A stretch of DNA of 64,000 nt from Alloalcanivorax mobilis (GTDB lineage Bacteria; Pseudomonadota; Gammaproteobacteria; Pseudomonadales; Alcanivoracaceae), in assembly GCF_002864685.1 (NCBI RefSeq), contig NZ_NMQZ01000003.1, positions 124,001-188,000 on the forward strand, read 5' to 3'. Numbering within the stretch: the stretch's first letter is position 1; each line of letters starts with the position of its first letter. Below, piece after piece: positions 26,690-35,664 of this stretch. The notes beneath the pieces are model-generated. The model did not search any database. It was given only the letters and a program-made list of their open reading frames with translations, and had not been told where the DNA came from. The position numbers and the translations under genes are program-made.

Positions 26690-26695
26690 TACAAT
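26690..26695 (+). promoter_or_regulatory. Candidate -10 box for suhB
   Basis: TACAAT lies 61 bases before the suhB start in the 192-base divergent region between trmJ and suhB. The -35 region is not clear, so this is a weak call based on position and match to the -10 consensus. Confidence 0.3.
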
Positions 26696-26755
26696 TCGCC
26701 CCCGATGGACGGCCAGGGCGCCGCCCGCGCTCTTTGAAACCGACAGGATGATTGC

Positions 26756-27574
26756 ATGCACGCGCCGCAAGTGAACATTGCTCTGCGAGCCGCCCGCCAG
26801 GCGGGCAACCTGATCCGCCGCGCCGCGGAGAACAACGATCCGCTGAGCGTGGATCGCAAGGGGGTCAACGATTTCGTGACCCAGGTGGACCGGGCCGCGG
26901 AAGCACGCATCGTCGATGTGCTTCGTAAAGCCTATCCCGAGCACGGCATTCTCGCCGAAGAAGGCGGGGAAATCGCCGGCCAGGGCGACGGCGCCGATTA
27001 CCAGTGGGTGATCGACCCTCTCGATGGCACCACCAACTTCATTCATGGCGTTCCCCAGTACGCGGTCTCGATTGCCCTGAAAATCAAGGGCAAGGTGGAG
27101 CACGCGGTGGTCTACGACCCGCTGCGCGACGAGGAATTCACCGCCAGCCGTGGCCGTGGCGCGGCGCTCAACGGGCGCCGTCTGCGAGTCACCAACCGCC
27201 CTGGCCTGGAAGGCGCGTTGATCGGCACCGGCTTTCCGTTCCGTCAGGATCAGGCCCAGCACATGGACGCCTACCTGGGCATGTTCCGTTCGGTGGCCGA
27301 AGTGGCCGCCGGCCTGCGCCGCCCGGGCGCCGCCGCCCTGGACCTGGCCTGGGTCGCCGCCGGCCGCTTCGACGGCTTTTTCGAGATTGGCCTGGCGGAA
27401 TGGGACATGGCCGCCGGCATCCTGCTGATCACCGAAGCCGGCGGGCTGGTGGGCGACCTCAACGGTGGCCACCGTTACCTCACCCAGGGCAACCTGGTGG
27501 CCGGCAGCCCCAAGGTGTTCAAAGGTCTGCTGCAAAAGCTGCAACCGCACGTCACCGACGCCCTTAAGCGCTGA
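26756..27574 (+). CDS. suhB: Inositol-1-monophosphatase / SuhB
   Basis: It hydrolyses inositol monophosphates with Mg2+ and, in enterobacteria, also joins the rRNA antitermination complex. The 272-residue protein has the metal site EEGGE, DPLDGTTNFIHG (about residues 84-95) and the second aspartate in EWDMAAG. In Pseudomonas it lies beside secF and trmJ; here the trmJ side is intact but the secF side is separated by the catabolic block at 27.8-35.5 kb. Confidence 0.93.
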   Translation: MHAPQVNIALRAARQAGNLIRRAAENNDPLSVDRKGVNDFVTQVDRAAEARIVDVLRKAYPEHGILAEEGGEIAGQGDGADYQWVIDPLDGTTNFIHGVPQYAVSIALKIKGKVEHAVVYDPLRDEEFTASRGRGAALNGRRLRVTNRPGLEGALIGTGFPFRQDQAQHMDAYLGMFRSVAEVAAGLRRPGAAALDLAWVAAGRFDGFFEIGLAEWDMAAGILLITEAGGLVGDLNGGHRYLTQGNLVAGSPKVFKGLLQKLQPHVTDALKR

Positions 27575-27586
27575 GCCCCGCGCTCC

Positions 27587-27613
27587 GAGCGCCATGCCAC
27601 GGGCGTGGCGCTC
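27587..27613 (+). terminator. Hairpin after suhB
   Basis: GAGCGCCA (27587-27594) and TGGCGCTC (27606-27613) form a perfect 8-bp stem 13 bases after the suhB stop. There is no long T-run, so it may be a weak terminator or an mRNA-end stabiliser. Between it and the dehydrogenase gene at 27836 I see no other feature. Confidence 0.45.
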
Positions 27614-27835
27614 GCCCTTCGCCGCGTTGATACAACCATCGCCAATCATCCCGATACACAAATCAAATGCCCCGGGGATAGGCGTATGCGGCGGGCTCTG
27701 TTAGCGTAATAGAACCTCGGAACAGGGGCTGCGCGTGCCGTTTCATCACGGCGTGCTGGCCACCCGTTCACGGTTTCGTCCGACCGCAGACGCATTCCGA
27801 TCCATACTGAGACCCGGTTTCAGGAGAGCCGCCCG

Positions 27836-29290
27836 ATGAGCAAGTTCACCCTCAAAGACAACGATCTTTTTCGCCAGCAGTGTTTCATCAACGGCCAGTG
27901 GTGCGACGCCGAAGACGGCGCCACCTTCGAGGTGGACAACCCCGCCACCGGCGAGACCATCGGCAAGGTGCCGCGCATGAAAGAAGCGGACACCCTTCAG
28001 GCCATCGCCGCCGCCGATAACGCCCTGCCCGCCTGGCGCGCCAAAACCGCCGGCGAACGGGCCGATCTGCTGTACGCCTGGTATCAGTTGATGATGGACA
28101 ATCAGGACGATCTGGGCGCGCTGATGACCCTGGAACAAGGCAAGCCGCTGGCGGAATCCAAGGGCGAAATCGCCTACGCCGCATCCTTTATCAAATGGTT
28201 CGCCGAGGAAGCGCGGCGCGCCTATGGCGACACCATTCCCGGCGCCAAGCCGGGCCAGCACATCGTGGTGATCAAACAGCCGATCGGCGTCACCGCCGCG
28301 ATCACGCCCTGGAATTTCCCGTCGTCGATGATCACCCGCAAGGCCGGTGCCGCCCTGGCGGCGGGCTGCACCATGGTGGTCAAACCGGCCAGCGCCACAC
28401 CTTATTCGGCGCTGGCCCTGGCCGAATTGGCGCAACGCGCCGGCATTCCCGCTGGCGTGATCAATGTGATCACCGGCTCGGCGGCGGCGATTTCCAACAC
28501 CATCACCAGCTCCCCGGTGGTGCGCAAGGTCAGCTTCACCGGCTCCACGGAAGTGGGCAGCCAGTTGATGGCCCAGTGCGCCGAGCACATTCAGAAAGTG
28601 TCGCTGGAACTGGGCGGCAACGCGCCGTTCCTGGTGTTCGACGACGCCGATCTGGACAAGGCCGTGGAAGGCGCCATTGCCAGCAAGTTCCGCAACACCG
28701 GCCAAACCTGTGTGTGCGTGAACCGCTTTCTGGTGCAGGATGGCGTGCACGATGCCTTCGTGGAGAAACTCTCCGCGGCGATCAAGAAACTCAAGGTCGG
28801 CGATGGCTTCGAGGAAGGCGTGACCCAGGCGCCACTGATCAACGAAGGGGCGGTGAAGAAGGTGCTCGAACACATCGAGGACGCCGTCGCCAAAGGTGGC
28901 AAAGTGGTGCTGGGCGGCGCCGCCCACGAGCGCGGTGGCAACTTCGTTCAGCCGACGCTGATCACCGGCGCCACCCAGGACATGGAGTTCTGCCAGGAAG
29001 AAACCTTCGGCCCGTTGGCGGCGATCATCCGCTTCAAGGACGAGCAGGAAGGCGTGCGCCTGGCCAACGACACCCCGTTCGGGCTGGCGTCTTACTTCTA
29101 CAGTGAAAACATTCACCGCGTGTGGCGCGTGGCGGAAGCCCTGGAGGCCGGCATGGTGGGCATCAACGAAGGGCTGATCTCCAACGCCGCCGCGCCATTC
29201 GGTGGCGTCAAGGAATCCGGCCTCGGCCGCGAAGGTTCCCACCAGGGCATGGACGAGTACCTGGAAACCAAATATCTGTGCATGGGTTAA
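27836..29290 (+). CDS. gabD: NAD(P)-dependent succinate-semialdehyde dehydrogenase
   Basis: It oxidises succinate semialdehyde or a related omega-oxo acid to the diacid. The 484-residue protein has PWN with Asn160, Lys183, Glu258 (SLELGG) and Cys292 in NTGQTCVC, which is the E. coli GabD-like signature with the second cysteine two residues on. CAGGAGAG lies upstream. It is followed by a heptamer hairpin and then by a block with two aminotransferases, consistent with omega-amino acid degradation. Glutarate semialdehyde is an alternative substrate. Confidence 0.9.
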   Translation: MSKFTLKDNDLFRQQCFINGQWCDAEDGATFEVDNPATGETIGKVPRMKEADTLQAIAAADNALPAWRAKTAGERADLLYAWYQLMMDNQDDLGALMTLEQGKPLAESKGEIAYAASFIKWFAEEARRAYGDTIPGAKPGQHIVVIKQPIGVTAAITPWNFPSSMITRKAGAALAAGCTMVVKPASATPYSALALAELAQRAGIPAGVINVITGSAAAISNTITSSPVVRKVSFTGSTEVGSQLMAQCAEHIQKVSLELGGNAPFLVFDDADLDKAVEGAIASKFRNTGQTCVCVNRFLVQDGVHDAFVEKLSAAIKKLKVGDGFEEGVTQAPLINEGAVKKVLEHIEDAVAKGGKVVLGGAAHERGGNFVQPTLITGATQDMEFCQEETFGPLAAIIRFKDEQEGVRLANDTPFGLASYFYSENIHRVWRVAEALEAGMVGINEGLISNAAAPFGGVKESGLGREGSHQGMDEYLETKYLCMG

Positions 29291-29295
29291 AAGCC

Positions 29296-29399
29296 GATAC
29301 AGGTTACAGGAATCAGGATACAGGCGCGGATACGTCCGGTGTCAGTTCACCGCCGGGTCCGCGCGGTTAATCTGTATCCTTCATCCTGAATCCTGAATC
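29296..29399. repeat. Heptamer-repeat hairpin, element 2 (word GATACAG)
   Basis: The left arm is GATACAG, GTTACAG, GAATCAG, GATACAG (29296-29323); the right arm is CTGTATC, CTTCATC, CTGAATC, CTGAATC (29372-29399), the complement of the same word. The central part adds GCGCGGA / TCCGCGC. It begins 6 bases after the gabD stop and separates gabD from the co-directional dehydrogenase gene at 29447. Confidence 0.85.
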
Positions 29400-29446
29400 C
29401 AACCCGGTGCGCCACGAATGGAATCCGCTGTCGGGAGGGAAGGCAT

Positions 29447-30619
29447 ATGGCCAACAAGTTACGAATAGCGCTCTTGCCCGGCGATGGCATTGGCCCGGAA
29501 GTGATGGCGGTGGCGGAGGCGGTGTTGAACACGCTGGTCCGCCAGCACCGGTTGCCGCTGCAGTATGACCGCTTCGACTGGCCCGCCACCGCCTGGCATC
29601 AGCAGCATGGCGCGATGATGCCCGACGATGCCCTGGCGCGGCTGCGTGCCTACAATGCCCTGTTGTTGGGCGCGCTCGGTGATCCCGGCCCGCTCGACGA
29701 TCGTGAGCGTTACGTGCTTGCCGATGGCCTTTCCCTGGCGCCTCTGCTGACCCTGCGTAAGGGGCTCGACCTGTGGGCCTGCGAACGGCCGGCCCGTTTT
29801 TACCCGGGCACCCTTCAATACCTCGCCGATGATCGTGCCCGCGATCTGGATATGCTGGTGATTCGCGAGAACAGCGAAGGCGAGTACGCCGGCCAGGGCG
29901 GCCGCCTGCGAGCCGGCACCGATCAGGAAGTCGCCACCCAGCTTGAAGTGTTCACTTATACCGCCACCGAACGATTGGTCCGGCACGCGTTCGAGCGCGC
30001 CCGGCAACGTATCCAGGTGCGTGGCCTGGAAAACCGCGAGCGCCGCTTCACCGACAGCGATGGCCAGCCGCGCGCCGCCCAGGTCTGTCTGATCACCAAA
30101 CGCAACGCCCAGGCGTTCTGGGGCGAGCTCTATACCCGGGTGTTCGCGGAGGTCGCCGCCGATTACCCCGATGTCGCCACCCACCATGAACTGGTGGACG
30201 CCGCGGCGATGAAATTCGTGCAGGCGCCCTGGCGTTTCGACGTGGTGGTGGCGAGCAATCTGCACGGCGATATTCTTACCGATCTGGCGGCGGTGCTCGC
30301 CGGCGGCCTGGGGGTGGCGCCCTCCGCCAACCTCAACCCGGCGGACGCTTCCGTACCGGCCCTGTTCGAACCCACCCACGGCTCCGCGCCGGACATCGCC
30401 GGCCGCAATCTGGCGGACCCGCGCGCCACCCTGTTCAGCCTCGCCATGCTGCTTGACCATCTGGCGGAAAAAACGCCGGTTTTTGGTGGCGCGGCGCGCC
30501 ATTTGCATGAGACGCTGTTGGCAGACCTCGCCGCCGGGGAACCGGCGAGCGGCACCGACCTGATCGGTGAGCGGATTCAAGGCGCCCTTGGAGAAACCGG
30601 AGCCGCTGAACCGTCTTAG
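29447..30619 (+). CDS. Isocitrate/isopropylmalate dehydrogenase-family protein (LeuB/tartrate dehydrogenase-like)
   Basis: This is a 390-residue NAD-dependent beta-decarboxylating dehydrogenase. It begins with LLPGDGIGPEV, has the phosphate or substrate loop ENSEGEYAGQGG, the Lys-Asn-Asp site in LITKRNA and VVASNLHGDILTD, and the NAD site PTHGSAPDIAGR. leuB is normally with leuCD, so here a catabolic substrate such as D-malate, tartrate or a substituted malate is more likely. It is the first gene after the heptamer hairpin and precedes the class III aminotransferase by 61 bases. Confidence 0.82.
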   Translation: MANKLRIALLPGDGIGPEVMAVAEAVLNTLVRQHRLPLQYDRFDWPATAWHQQHGAMMPDDALARLRAYNALLLGALGDPGPLDDRERYVLADGLSLAPLLTLRKGLDLWACERPARFYPGTLQYLADDRARDLDMLVIRENSEGEYAGQGGRLRAGTDQEVATQLEVFTYTATERLVRHAFERARQRIQVRGLENRERRFTDSDGQPRAAQVCLITKRNAQAFWGELYTRVFAEVAADYPDVATHHELVDAAAMKFVQAPWRFDVVVASNLHGDILTDLAAVLAGGLGVAPSANLNPADASVPALFEPTHGSAPDIAGRNLADPRATLFSLAMLLDHLAEKTPVFGGAARHLHETLLADLAAGEPASGTDLIGERIQGALGETGAAEPS

Positions 30620-30680
30620 CGCCACGCAAGGCTGATTTCAGCGCCTTTCCCCCGGGGCACGGCACGCGGAGGAATGAGCC

Positions 30681-31931
30681 ATGAGTCACCTGTCTCCATT
30701 GTTGGTGCAATCCAGCGGGATCTGTGCGGAACGGGGCGAAGGAAGCTGGTTGTACGACGGCGAAGGCCGGCGCTGGCTGGATGTCACCTCCGGCATCGGT
30801 GTCACCGCCACCGGCCATTGCCACCCCCCCGTGGTGGAAGCCGCCCGCGAGCAGGTCGGCAAGCTGGTGCACGCCCAGTACACCACCGTCAGCCACCCCA
30901 ATATGCTACGCCTCAGCGATCGCCTCTACGAGCATCTGCCCGCCGGGCTTGATGCGGTGGCGTTCGCCAACTCCGGCAGCGAGGCGGTGGAAATGGCCTT
31001 GCGCCTGGCGCGCCAGACCAGCGGCCGTCCCAATGTCATCGCTTTTATGGGCGGCTTTCACGGTCGCACCATGGGCGCCGCGTCACTGACTTCCTCCACC
31101 ACCAAGGTGCGCACCGGCTGGGGCCCAATGATGCCCGGCGTGTTCTTTTCGCCGTTTCCGCACAGCTACCACTATGGCTGGAGCGAGCAGGACACCGTGG
31201 CGTTCTGCCTGCGCGAGCTGGATCAGCTGTTCCTCACCCAGACCGCCCCCGGCGACGTGGCCGCCATGATCATCGAACCGGTGCAGGGCGAGTACGGCTA
31301 CTACCCCGCCACCCAGGCGTTCATGCAGGGCCTGCGCGAACGCTGCGACCGCCACGGCATCCTGCTGATCGCCGACGAAATCCAGGCCGGCTATGGCCGC
31401 ACCGGGCGGTTCTGGAGCCATCAGCACTTCGGCGTCGAGCCGGACATTCTGATCACCGCCAAGGGCCTGGCCAGCGGCTATCCGTTGTCGGCCATCGCCG
31501 CCAGCAAGGCACTGATGGCCGAAGGCTACCCGGGCTCCCAGGGCGGCACCTATGGCGCCAACGCGGTGGCCTGCGCCGCCGCGCTGGCGACACTGGAGGT
31601 GATTGAAAGCGAATCCCTGGTGGAGCAGGCGGGCACCCTGGGGGATTACCTGGACAACGCCTTGAACGGGCTGCGCCAGCGCCATGCCTGCGTGGACGAG
31701 ATTCGCGGCCTGGGCCTGATGCGCGGCATGGAGATTGTCGACCGCGACGGCCACGCGGACGGCGCCCGCGCCGGCGCCCTGCTCGCCGCCAGCGAACAGG
31801 CCGGCCTGCTGCTGTTGCGCTGTGGCAGCCACGGCCAGATCGTGCGCTGGCTGCCGCCGCTCACCGTCAGCCGCGAAGAGATTGACCGGGCCATGACGCT
31901 GTTCGAAGACGCCCTCGGGGAAACCGCATGA
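30681..31931 (+). CDS. Class III aminotransferase (GABA/acetylornithine-type)
   Basis: The 416-residue PLP enzyme transfers an omega- or delta-amino group to an oxo acid. It has FANSGSEAVEMALRLAR, the cofactor Asp232 in LLIADEIQAG and the Schiff-base Lys261 in TAKGLASGYP. With gabD nearby, 4-aminobutyrate or a related omega-amino acid is a fair guess for the substrate. Its last codons overlap the next gene by four bases (ATGA). Confidence 0.87.
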   Translation: MSHLSPLLVQSSGICAERGEGSWLYDGEGRRWLDVTSGIGVTATGHCHPPVVEAAREQVGKLVHAQYTTVSHPNMLRLSDRLYEHLPAGLDAVAFANSGSEAVEMALRLARQTSGRPNVIAFMGGFHGRTMGAASLTSSTTKVRTGWGPMMPGVFFSPFPHSYHYGWSEQDTVAFCLRELDQLFLTQTAPGDVAAMIIEPVQGEYGYYPATQAFMQGLRERCDRHGILLIADEIQAGYGRTGRFWSHQHFGVEPDILITAKGLASGYPLSAIAASKALMAEGYPGSQGGTYGANAVACAAALATLEVIESESLVEQAGTLGDYLDNALNGLRQRHACVDEIRGLGLMRGMEIVDRDGHADGARAGALLAASEQAGLLLLRCGSHGQIVRWLPPLTVSREEIDRAMTLFEDALGETA

Positions 31932-32896
31932 CCCTGCCGCGCGTCACCGTTTTGCTGGCCGCCGACGAGCCCGACCTGCCCGGTCTGGAGGCGCTGCGGC
32001 CGCTGGCCCGGGTCCATCAGCAGCGCGGCGACGACGGCCTCGCGGAACGGCTCGCCGACACCGACATTCTGGTGGTCACGGACTTCCGCACCGACACCCT
32101 GGAGGCGGCCTGGCCCTCGCCTTGCCCGATCCGCTGGGTGCACGCCACCAGCGCCGGCGTCGACGCGCTGATGATCGCGCCGATCCGCGACGGCGATCTG
32201 CTGGTGACCAACGCCGCCGGGGTGTTCGACCGGGGCATCGCCGAGTACGTGCTCGGCGCCGTGTTGCTGTTCGCCAAGGACACCCTCACCAACCTGGCGC
32301 TGCAGCGCCAGCACCGCTGGCGGCACCGCGAGACGCGGCTGGCCCGCGATCAGCAGGCACTGGTGGTCGGCGCCGGCTCCATTGGCCGCGAGGTCGCCAG
32401 CGTACTCGGCGCCATCGGCATGCCGGTGATCGGTACCGCCCGCCGCGCCCGCCAGGACCGCGCCTTCCGGCGCGTGCACCGCCAGGAGGACCTGCCCGCG
32501 CTGCTTGGCGACGCCGACTACGTGATCATCACCGCGCCGCTCACCGACGCCACCCAGGGGCTGTTCGACCGTCGCCACTTCCGGCTTATGAAGCCGGGGG
32601 CGGTGCTGATCAACGTGGGCCGTGGCGCCATCGTGCGCACCGACGCCCTGCTCGAAGCCCTCGACAGCGGCCGGCTGGCGGGCGCCGCCCTGGATGTGTT
32701 CGAGCAAGAGCCGCTGCCCGCCGAACACCCGCTGTGGCGTTACCCCAATGTGATGCTCTCCGCCCATATGGCCGGCGACTTCGTCGGCTGGCGGCGCGCC
32801 CTGGGCGAACAGTTCGTGGACAATTTTCAGCGCTGGCGACAGGGGCGTCCCCTGGCCAACCCGGTGGACACCCGCAGGGGCTACGGCCGGCGCTGA
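31928..32896 (+). CDS. D-2-hydroxyacid dehydrogenase (NAD-dependent)
   Basis: The 322-residue protein has a Rossmann motif VVGAGSIGREVAS in the C-terminal half and the catalytic Arg (NVGRGAIVRTD), Glu (DVFEQEPLP) and His (LSAHMAGD) of the family. It would interconvert a D-2-hydroxy acid and the oxo acid. It overlaps the aminotransferase by four bases and is followed by the amidase, so it seems part of one pathway. The exact substrate is unknown. Confidence 0.87.
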   Translation: MTLPRVTVLLAADEPDLPGLEALRPLARVHQQRGDDGLAERLADTDILVVTDFRTDTLEAAWPSPCPIRWVHATSAGVDALMIAPIRDGDLLVTNAAGVFDRGIAEYVLGAVLLFAKDTLTNLALQRQHRWRHRETRLARDQQALVVGAGSIGREVASVLGAIGMPVIGTARRARQDRAFRRVHRQEDLPALLGDADYVIITAPLTDATQGLFDRRHFRLMKPGAVLINVGRGAIVRTDALLEALDSGRLAGAALDVFEQEPLPAEHPLWRYPNVMLSAHMAGDFVGWRRALGEQFVDNFQRWRQGRPLANPVDTRRGYGRR

Positions 32897-32934
32897 CTTC
32901 GCTTTCCCAATCCGCGGTTTCAGAGGAGACGACG

Positions 32935-34344
32935 ATGAGCGAAGACCTGCGGAGCCTGAGTGCCCTGGCACTGAAAGAGGCCTTTGAGACCCGACGGCTG
33001 TCGCCGGTGGAGGTCGCCGAGAGCCTGCTGGATCATGTTCAAAGCAGCGATCACGCCCTCAACGCCTGGTGTCTGATTGACCGGGAAACCACCCTGGCCC
33101 TGGCGCGGGAGTCGGAGCAGCGCCACGCCCGTGGCGAGCCGCTGGGGCTGCTGGACGGCGTGCCGGTGGCGGTCAAGGATGTGTTTCTGACGCCCATGTG
33201 GCCCACCGTGAAAGGCTCGCGCACCATCGATCCCGCCTCGACCCTGAATAAACGCTCGCCGGCCACCGCTGCGCTGGAGCGCCATGGCTACGTGCCCCTG
33301 GGCAAAACCACGACGCCGGAATTCGGCTGGAAAGGGGTCACCGACAGCCCGCTGTGCGGGCCCACCAACAACCCCTGGGACCCGAGCAAAACCGCCGGCG
33401 GTTCCAGCGGCGGCTCGGCGGCGGCGGTGGCCGCCGGCATGGCGCCGTTGGCGCTGGGCACCGACGCCGGTGGCTCGATCCGCATTCCCGCCGCGTTCTG
33501 CGGCATCGTTGGCCATAAGCCCACCTTTGGCGAAGTGCCGCACTGGCCGGCCAGCCCGTTCGGCACCCTCGCCCACGCCGGGCCAATGACGCGCACGGTG
33601 GCCGACAGCGCCCTGATGATGCAGGTGCTCACCGAAGCCGACCCCCGCGACGCGCAGGCCGCGCCACGCCGGCAGGTCGACTATCTGGCCGCGCTGGGCG
33701 GCGACTTGTCCGGGCTGCGCATCGCCTACAGCAACAACCTGGGCTATGTGGATGTGGACCCGGACATCGAGCGCGCGGCGGCCGAGGCGGTGCGCGTGTT
33801 CGAAACCCTGGGCGCCACCGTGATCGAAGTGGACCCGGGTTTCAGTAACCCGCTGGCCGCCTTTGGCCACCTGTTCTACGGCGGCGCCGCCAACGCCTGC
33901 CGCGACCTGGGCGCGCGCAAACGCGCCGAGATGGACCCGGCCCTGATCCAGGTGGTGGAAAAGGCGGAACGCCTGTCGATGCTCGATTATCTGGCGGCGG
34001 TGAACGAGCGCATGGCGCTTTCGGAACGGATGGCGGTGTTCCATCAGAAGTACGACCTGCTGATCACGCCGACCCTGCCGATCACCGCGTTCGACACCAA
34101 CCGGGAAGTGCCTCCGGACTGGCCCAATACGCGCTGGCCCACCTGGACGCCCTTCACCTACCCGTTCAACCTCACCGGTCAGCCGGCCCTGTCGGTCCCG
34201 CTGGGCCTGGCCAGCAACGGCCTGCCCATGGGCCTGCAAATCGTCGGCCGCCGCTTCGAGGACGAGCGGGTTCTGCAAGCCGGCCACCTGTTCGAGCTGG
34301 AGCGCCCGTTCGCGGCCCGGCCACCGATCGCCGGGGAGGCCTGA
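32935..34344 (+). CDS. Amidase signature family hydrolase
   Basis: The 469-residue protein carries the amidase triad Lys81 (VAVKDVF), cis-Ser157/158 (GGSSGGS) and Ser181 (DAGGSIRIP). It would release ammonia or an amine from an amide. The ATG at 32935 has AGAGGAGACG upstream; the frame runs further upstream but overlaps the dehydrogenase and is rejected. Its stop is one base from the next ATG. Substrate unknown. Confidence 0.9.
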   Translation: MSEDLRSLSALALKEAFETRRLSPVEVAESLLDHVQSSDHALNAWCLIDRETTLALARESEQRHARGEPLGLLDGVPVAVKDVFLTPMWPTVKGSRTIDPASTLNKRSPATAALERHGYVPLGKTTTPEFGWKGVTDSPLCGPTNNPWDPSKTAGGSSGGSAAAVAAGMAPLALGTDAGGSIRIPAAFCGIVGHKPTFGEVPHWPASPFGTLAHAGPMTRTVADSALMMQVLTEADPRDAQAAPRRQVDYLAALGGDLSGLRIAYSNNLGYVDVDPDIERAAAEAVRVFETLGATVIEVDPGFSNPLAAFGHLFYGGAANACRDLGARKRAEMDPALIQVVEKAERLSMLDYLAAVNERMALSERMAVFHQKYDLLITPTLPITAFDTNREVPPDWPNTRWPTWTPFTYPFNLTGQPALSVPLGLASNGLPMGLQIVGRRFEDERVLQAGHLFELERPFAARPPIAGEA

Positions 34345-34345
34345 T

Positions 34346-35548
34346 ATGAGCGGCATCAATCTGGACACCGATTTCTACGAAACCGAAGACCCGATCTGGA
34401 ACCCGGCGTTGCACACCATCCCAGTGCCCGGCATTCGCCGCATGGTCAATCTCGCCGCCACCATGGACGACGTGATCCACCTTTCCATCGGCCAGCCCGA
34501 TCTGAAACCGCCACGCCACGTGGTCGAGGCCACCATCGACGCGCTCAACGCCGGCCAGACCGGTTACACCATGGACGCCGGTCTGCCGGAGCTGCTGGAA
34601 GCGCTCGCCGACTACTACGGACAGCGCTACCACCGAACCCTGTCGCCGGAAAACATCATGATCACCACCGGCGCCACCGAAGCGGTGTATCTGGCGCTCA
34701 CCGCCACCTCGGCGCCGGGGCGCGAGTTCATCGTGCCGGACCCGTCGTTCATGCTGTATGCGCCGTTGATACGGATGAACGGCGGCGTGGTGAAAACAGT
34801 GCCCACCCGGGCCGAGAATCAGCATCAGCTTGATCCGCAGGAGGTGATCGACGCGATTGGCCCCAACACCTACGCCATCGTGCTCAACTCACCCAGCAAC
34901 CCGACCGGCACCGTGTATCCGCGTGAAACCGTGGAGGCCATCGTGCAAGAGGCCGCCTATCGGGGCGTCTATGTGATCAGCGACGAAGTCTACGACCACC
35001 TGATTTACGACGGCCGCGAGTACCCCAGCGTGCTCTCCTGCTGCTCGGATCTGGACCACGTGATGGTGGTGTCGAGTTTCTCGAAAACCTTCAGCATGGC
35101 CGGCATGCGCATTGGCTGGATGATCGCAAGCCAGGGCGCGATCAAGAAGCTGCGCCGCTACCACATGTTCACCACCACGGTGGCCAACACGCCCTGCCAA
35201 TGGGCCGGGGTGGCGGCGTTGCGCGGTGACCGCACCTTTATTGACGACATGCTCGAGGAATATCAGAAACGCCGTGACCGGCTGGTGGAGCTGGTGCAAC
35301 AGACCCCGCACCTGACCGGCTACCGGCCGGAAGGCGCGTTCTATCTGTTTCCTTCTCTGCCGGAGGGCGTTAACGGCGGCAACGTGGCCCTGAAACTGCT
35401 GCGCGAAACCGGCGTGTGCACCGTAGCCGGCGAAACCTTCGGCGACGCCGGCGCCAATTCCCTGCGAATCAGCTACTCCACCTCACTGGAACAAATCGAA
35501 GCCGCTTTCCAGCGCATGATTCCGTGGATGGCCAAGCAGGATTGGTAA
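34346..35548 (+). CDS. Class I/II aminotransferase
   Basis: The 400-residue PLP enzyme has the usual fold-type I motifs: YTMDAGLPELLEAL, ITTGATEAVYLAL, NSPSNPTGTV (with the PLP Asn), SDEVYDHL and the Schiff-base Lys247 in SSFSKTFSMAG. It is related to aspartate or aromatic aminotransferases. It is the last gene of the co-directional block and is immediately followed by a heptamer hairpin facing secF. Confidence 0.88.
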   Translation: MSGINLDTDFYETEDPIWNPALHTIPVPGIRRMVNLAATMDDVIHLSIGQPDLKPPRHVVEATIDALNAGQTGYTMDAGLPELLEALADYYGQRYHRTLSPENIMITTGATEAVYLALTATSAPGREFIVPDPSFMLYAPLIRMNGGVVKTVPTRAENQHQLDPQEVIDAIGPNTYAIVLNSPSNPTGTVYPRETVEAIVQEAAYRGVYVISDEVYDHLIYDGREYPSVLSCCSDLDHVMVVSSFSKTFSMAGMRIGWMIASQGAIKKLRRYHMFTTTVANTPCQWAGVAALRGDRTFIDDMLEEYQKRRDRLVELVQQTPHLTGYRPEGAFYLFPSLPEGVNGGNVALKLLRETGVCTVAGETFGDAGANSLRISYSTSLEQIEAAFQRMIPWMAKQDW

Positions 35549-35558
35549 GAAGAAGAAC

Positions 35559-35647
35559 GTTGAAAGTTAAAAGTTGAAACGCGGGCGAAACCTCTCCATT
35601 AGGCACGGTCGTGCCCGCGTTTGCACTTTTAACTTGTCACTTTCAAC
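35559..35647. repeat. Heptamer-repeat hairpin, element 3 (word GTTGAAA)
   Basis: The left arm GTTGAAA, GTTAAAA, GTTGAAA (35559-35579) is followed by GCGGGC; the right side has GCCCGC (35613-35618) then TTTGCAC, TTTTAAC, TTGTCAC, TTTCAAC (35620-35647). The arms are complementary and a GC-rich stem closes the loop. It lies between the convergent aminotransferase and secF genes, where a bidirectional terminator would be useful. Confidence 0.85.
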
Positions 35648-35664
35648 GAGCGGGCTCCGCCCGC

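Noticed and set aside
32122-32934. Upstream extension of the amidase frame by 271 codons
   Set aside because: It overlaps the D-2-hydroxyacid dehydrogenase, is rich in Arg and Pro, and the ATG at 32935 with a good ribosome site matches the amidase family start.
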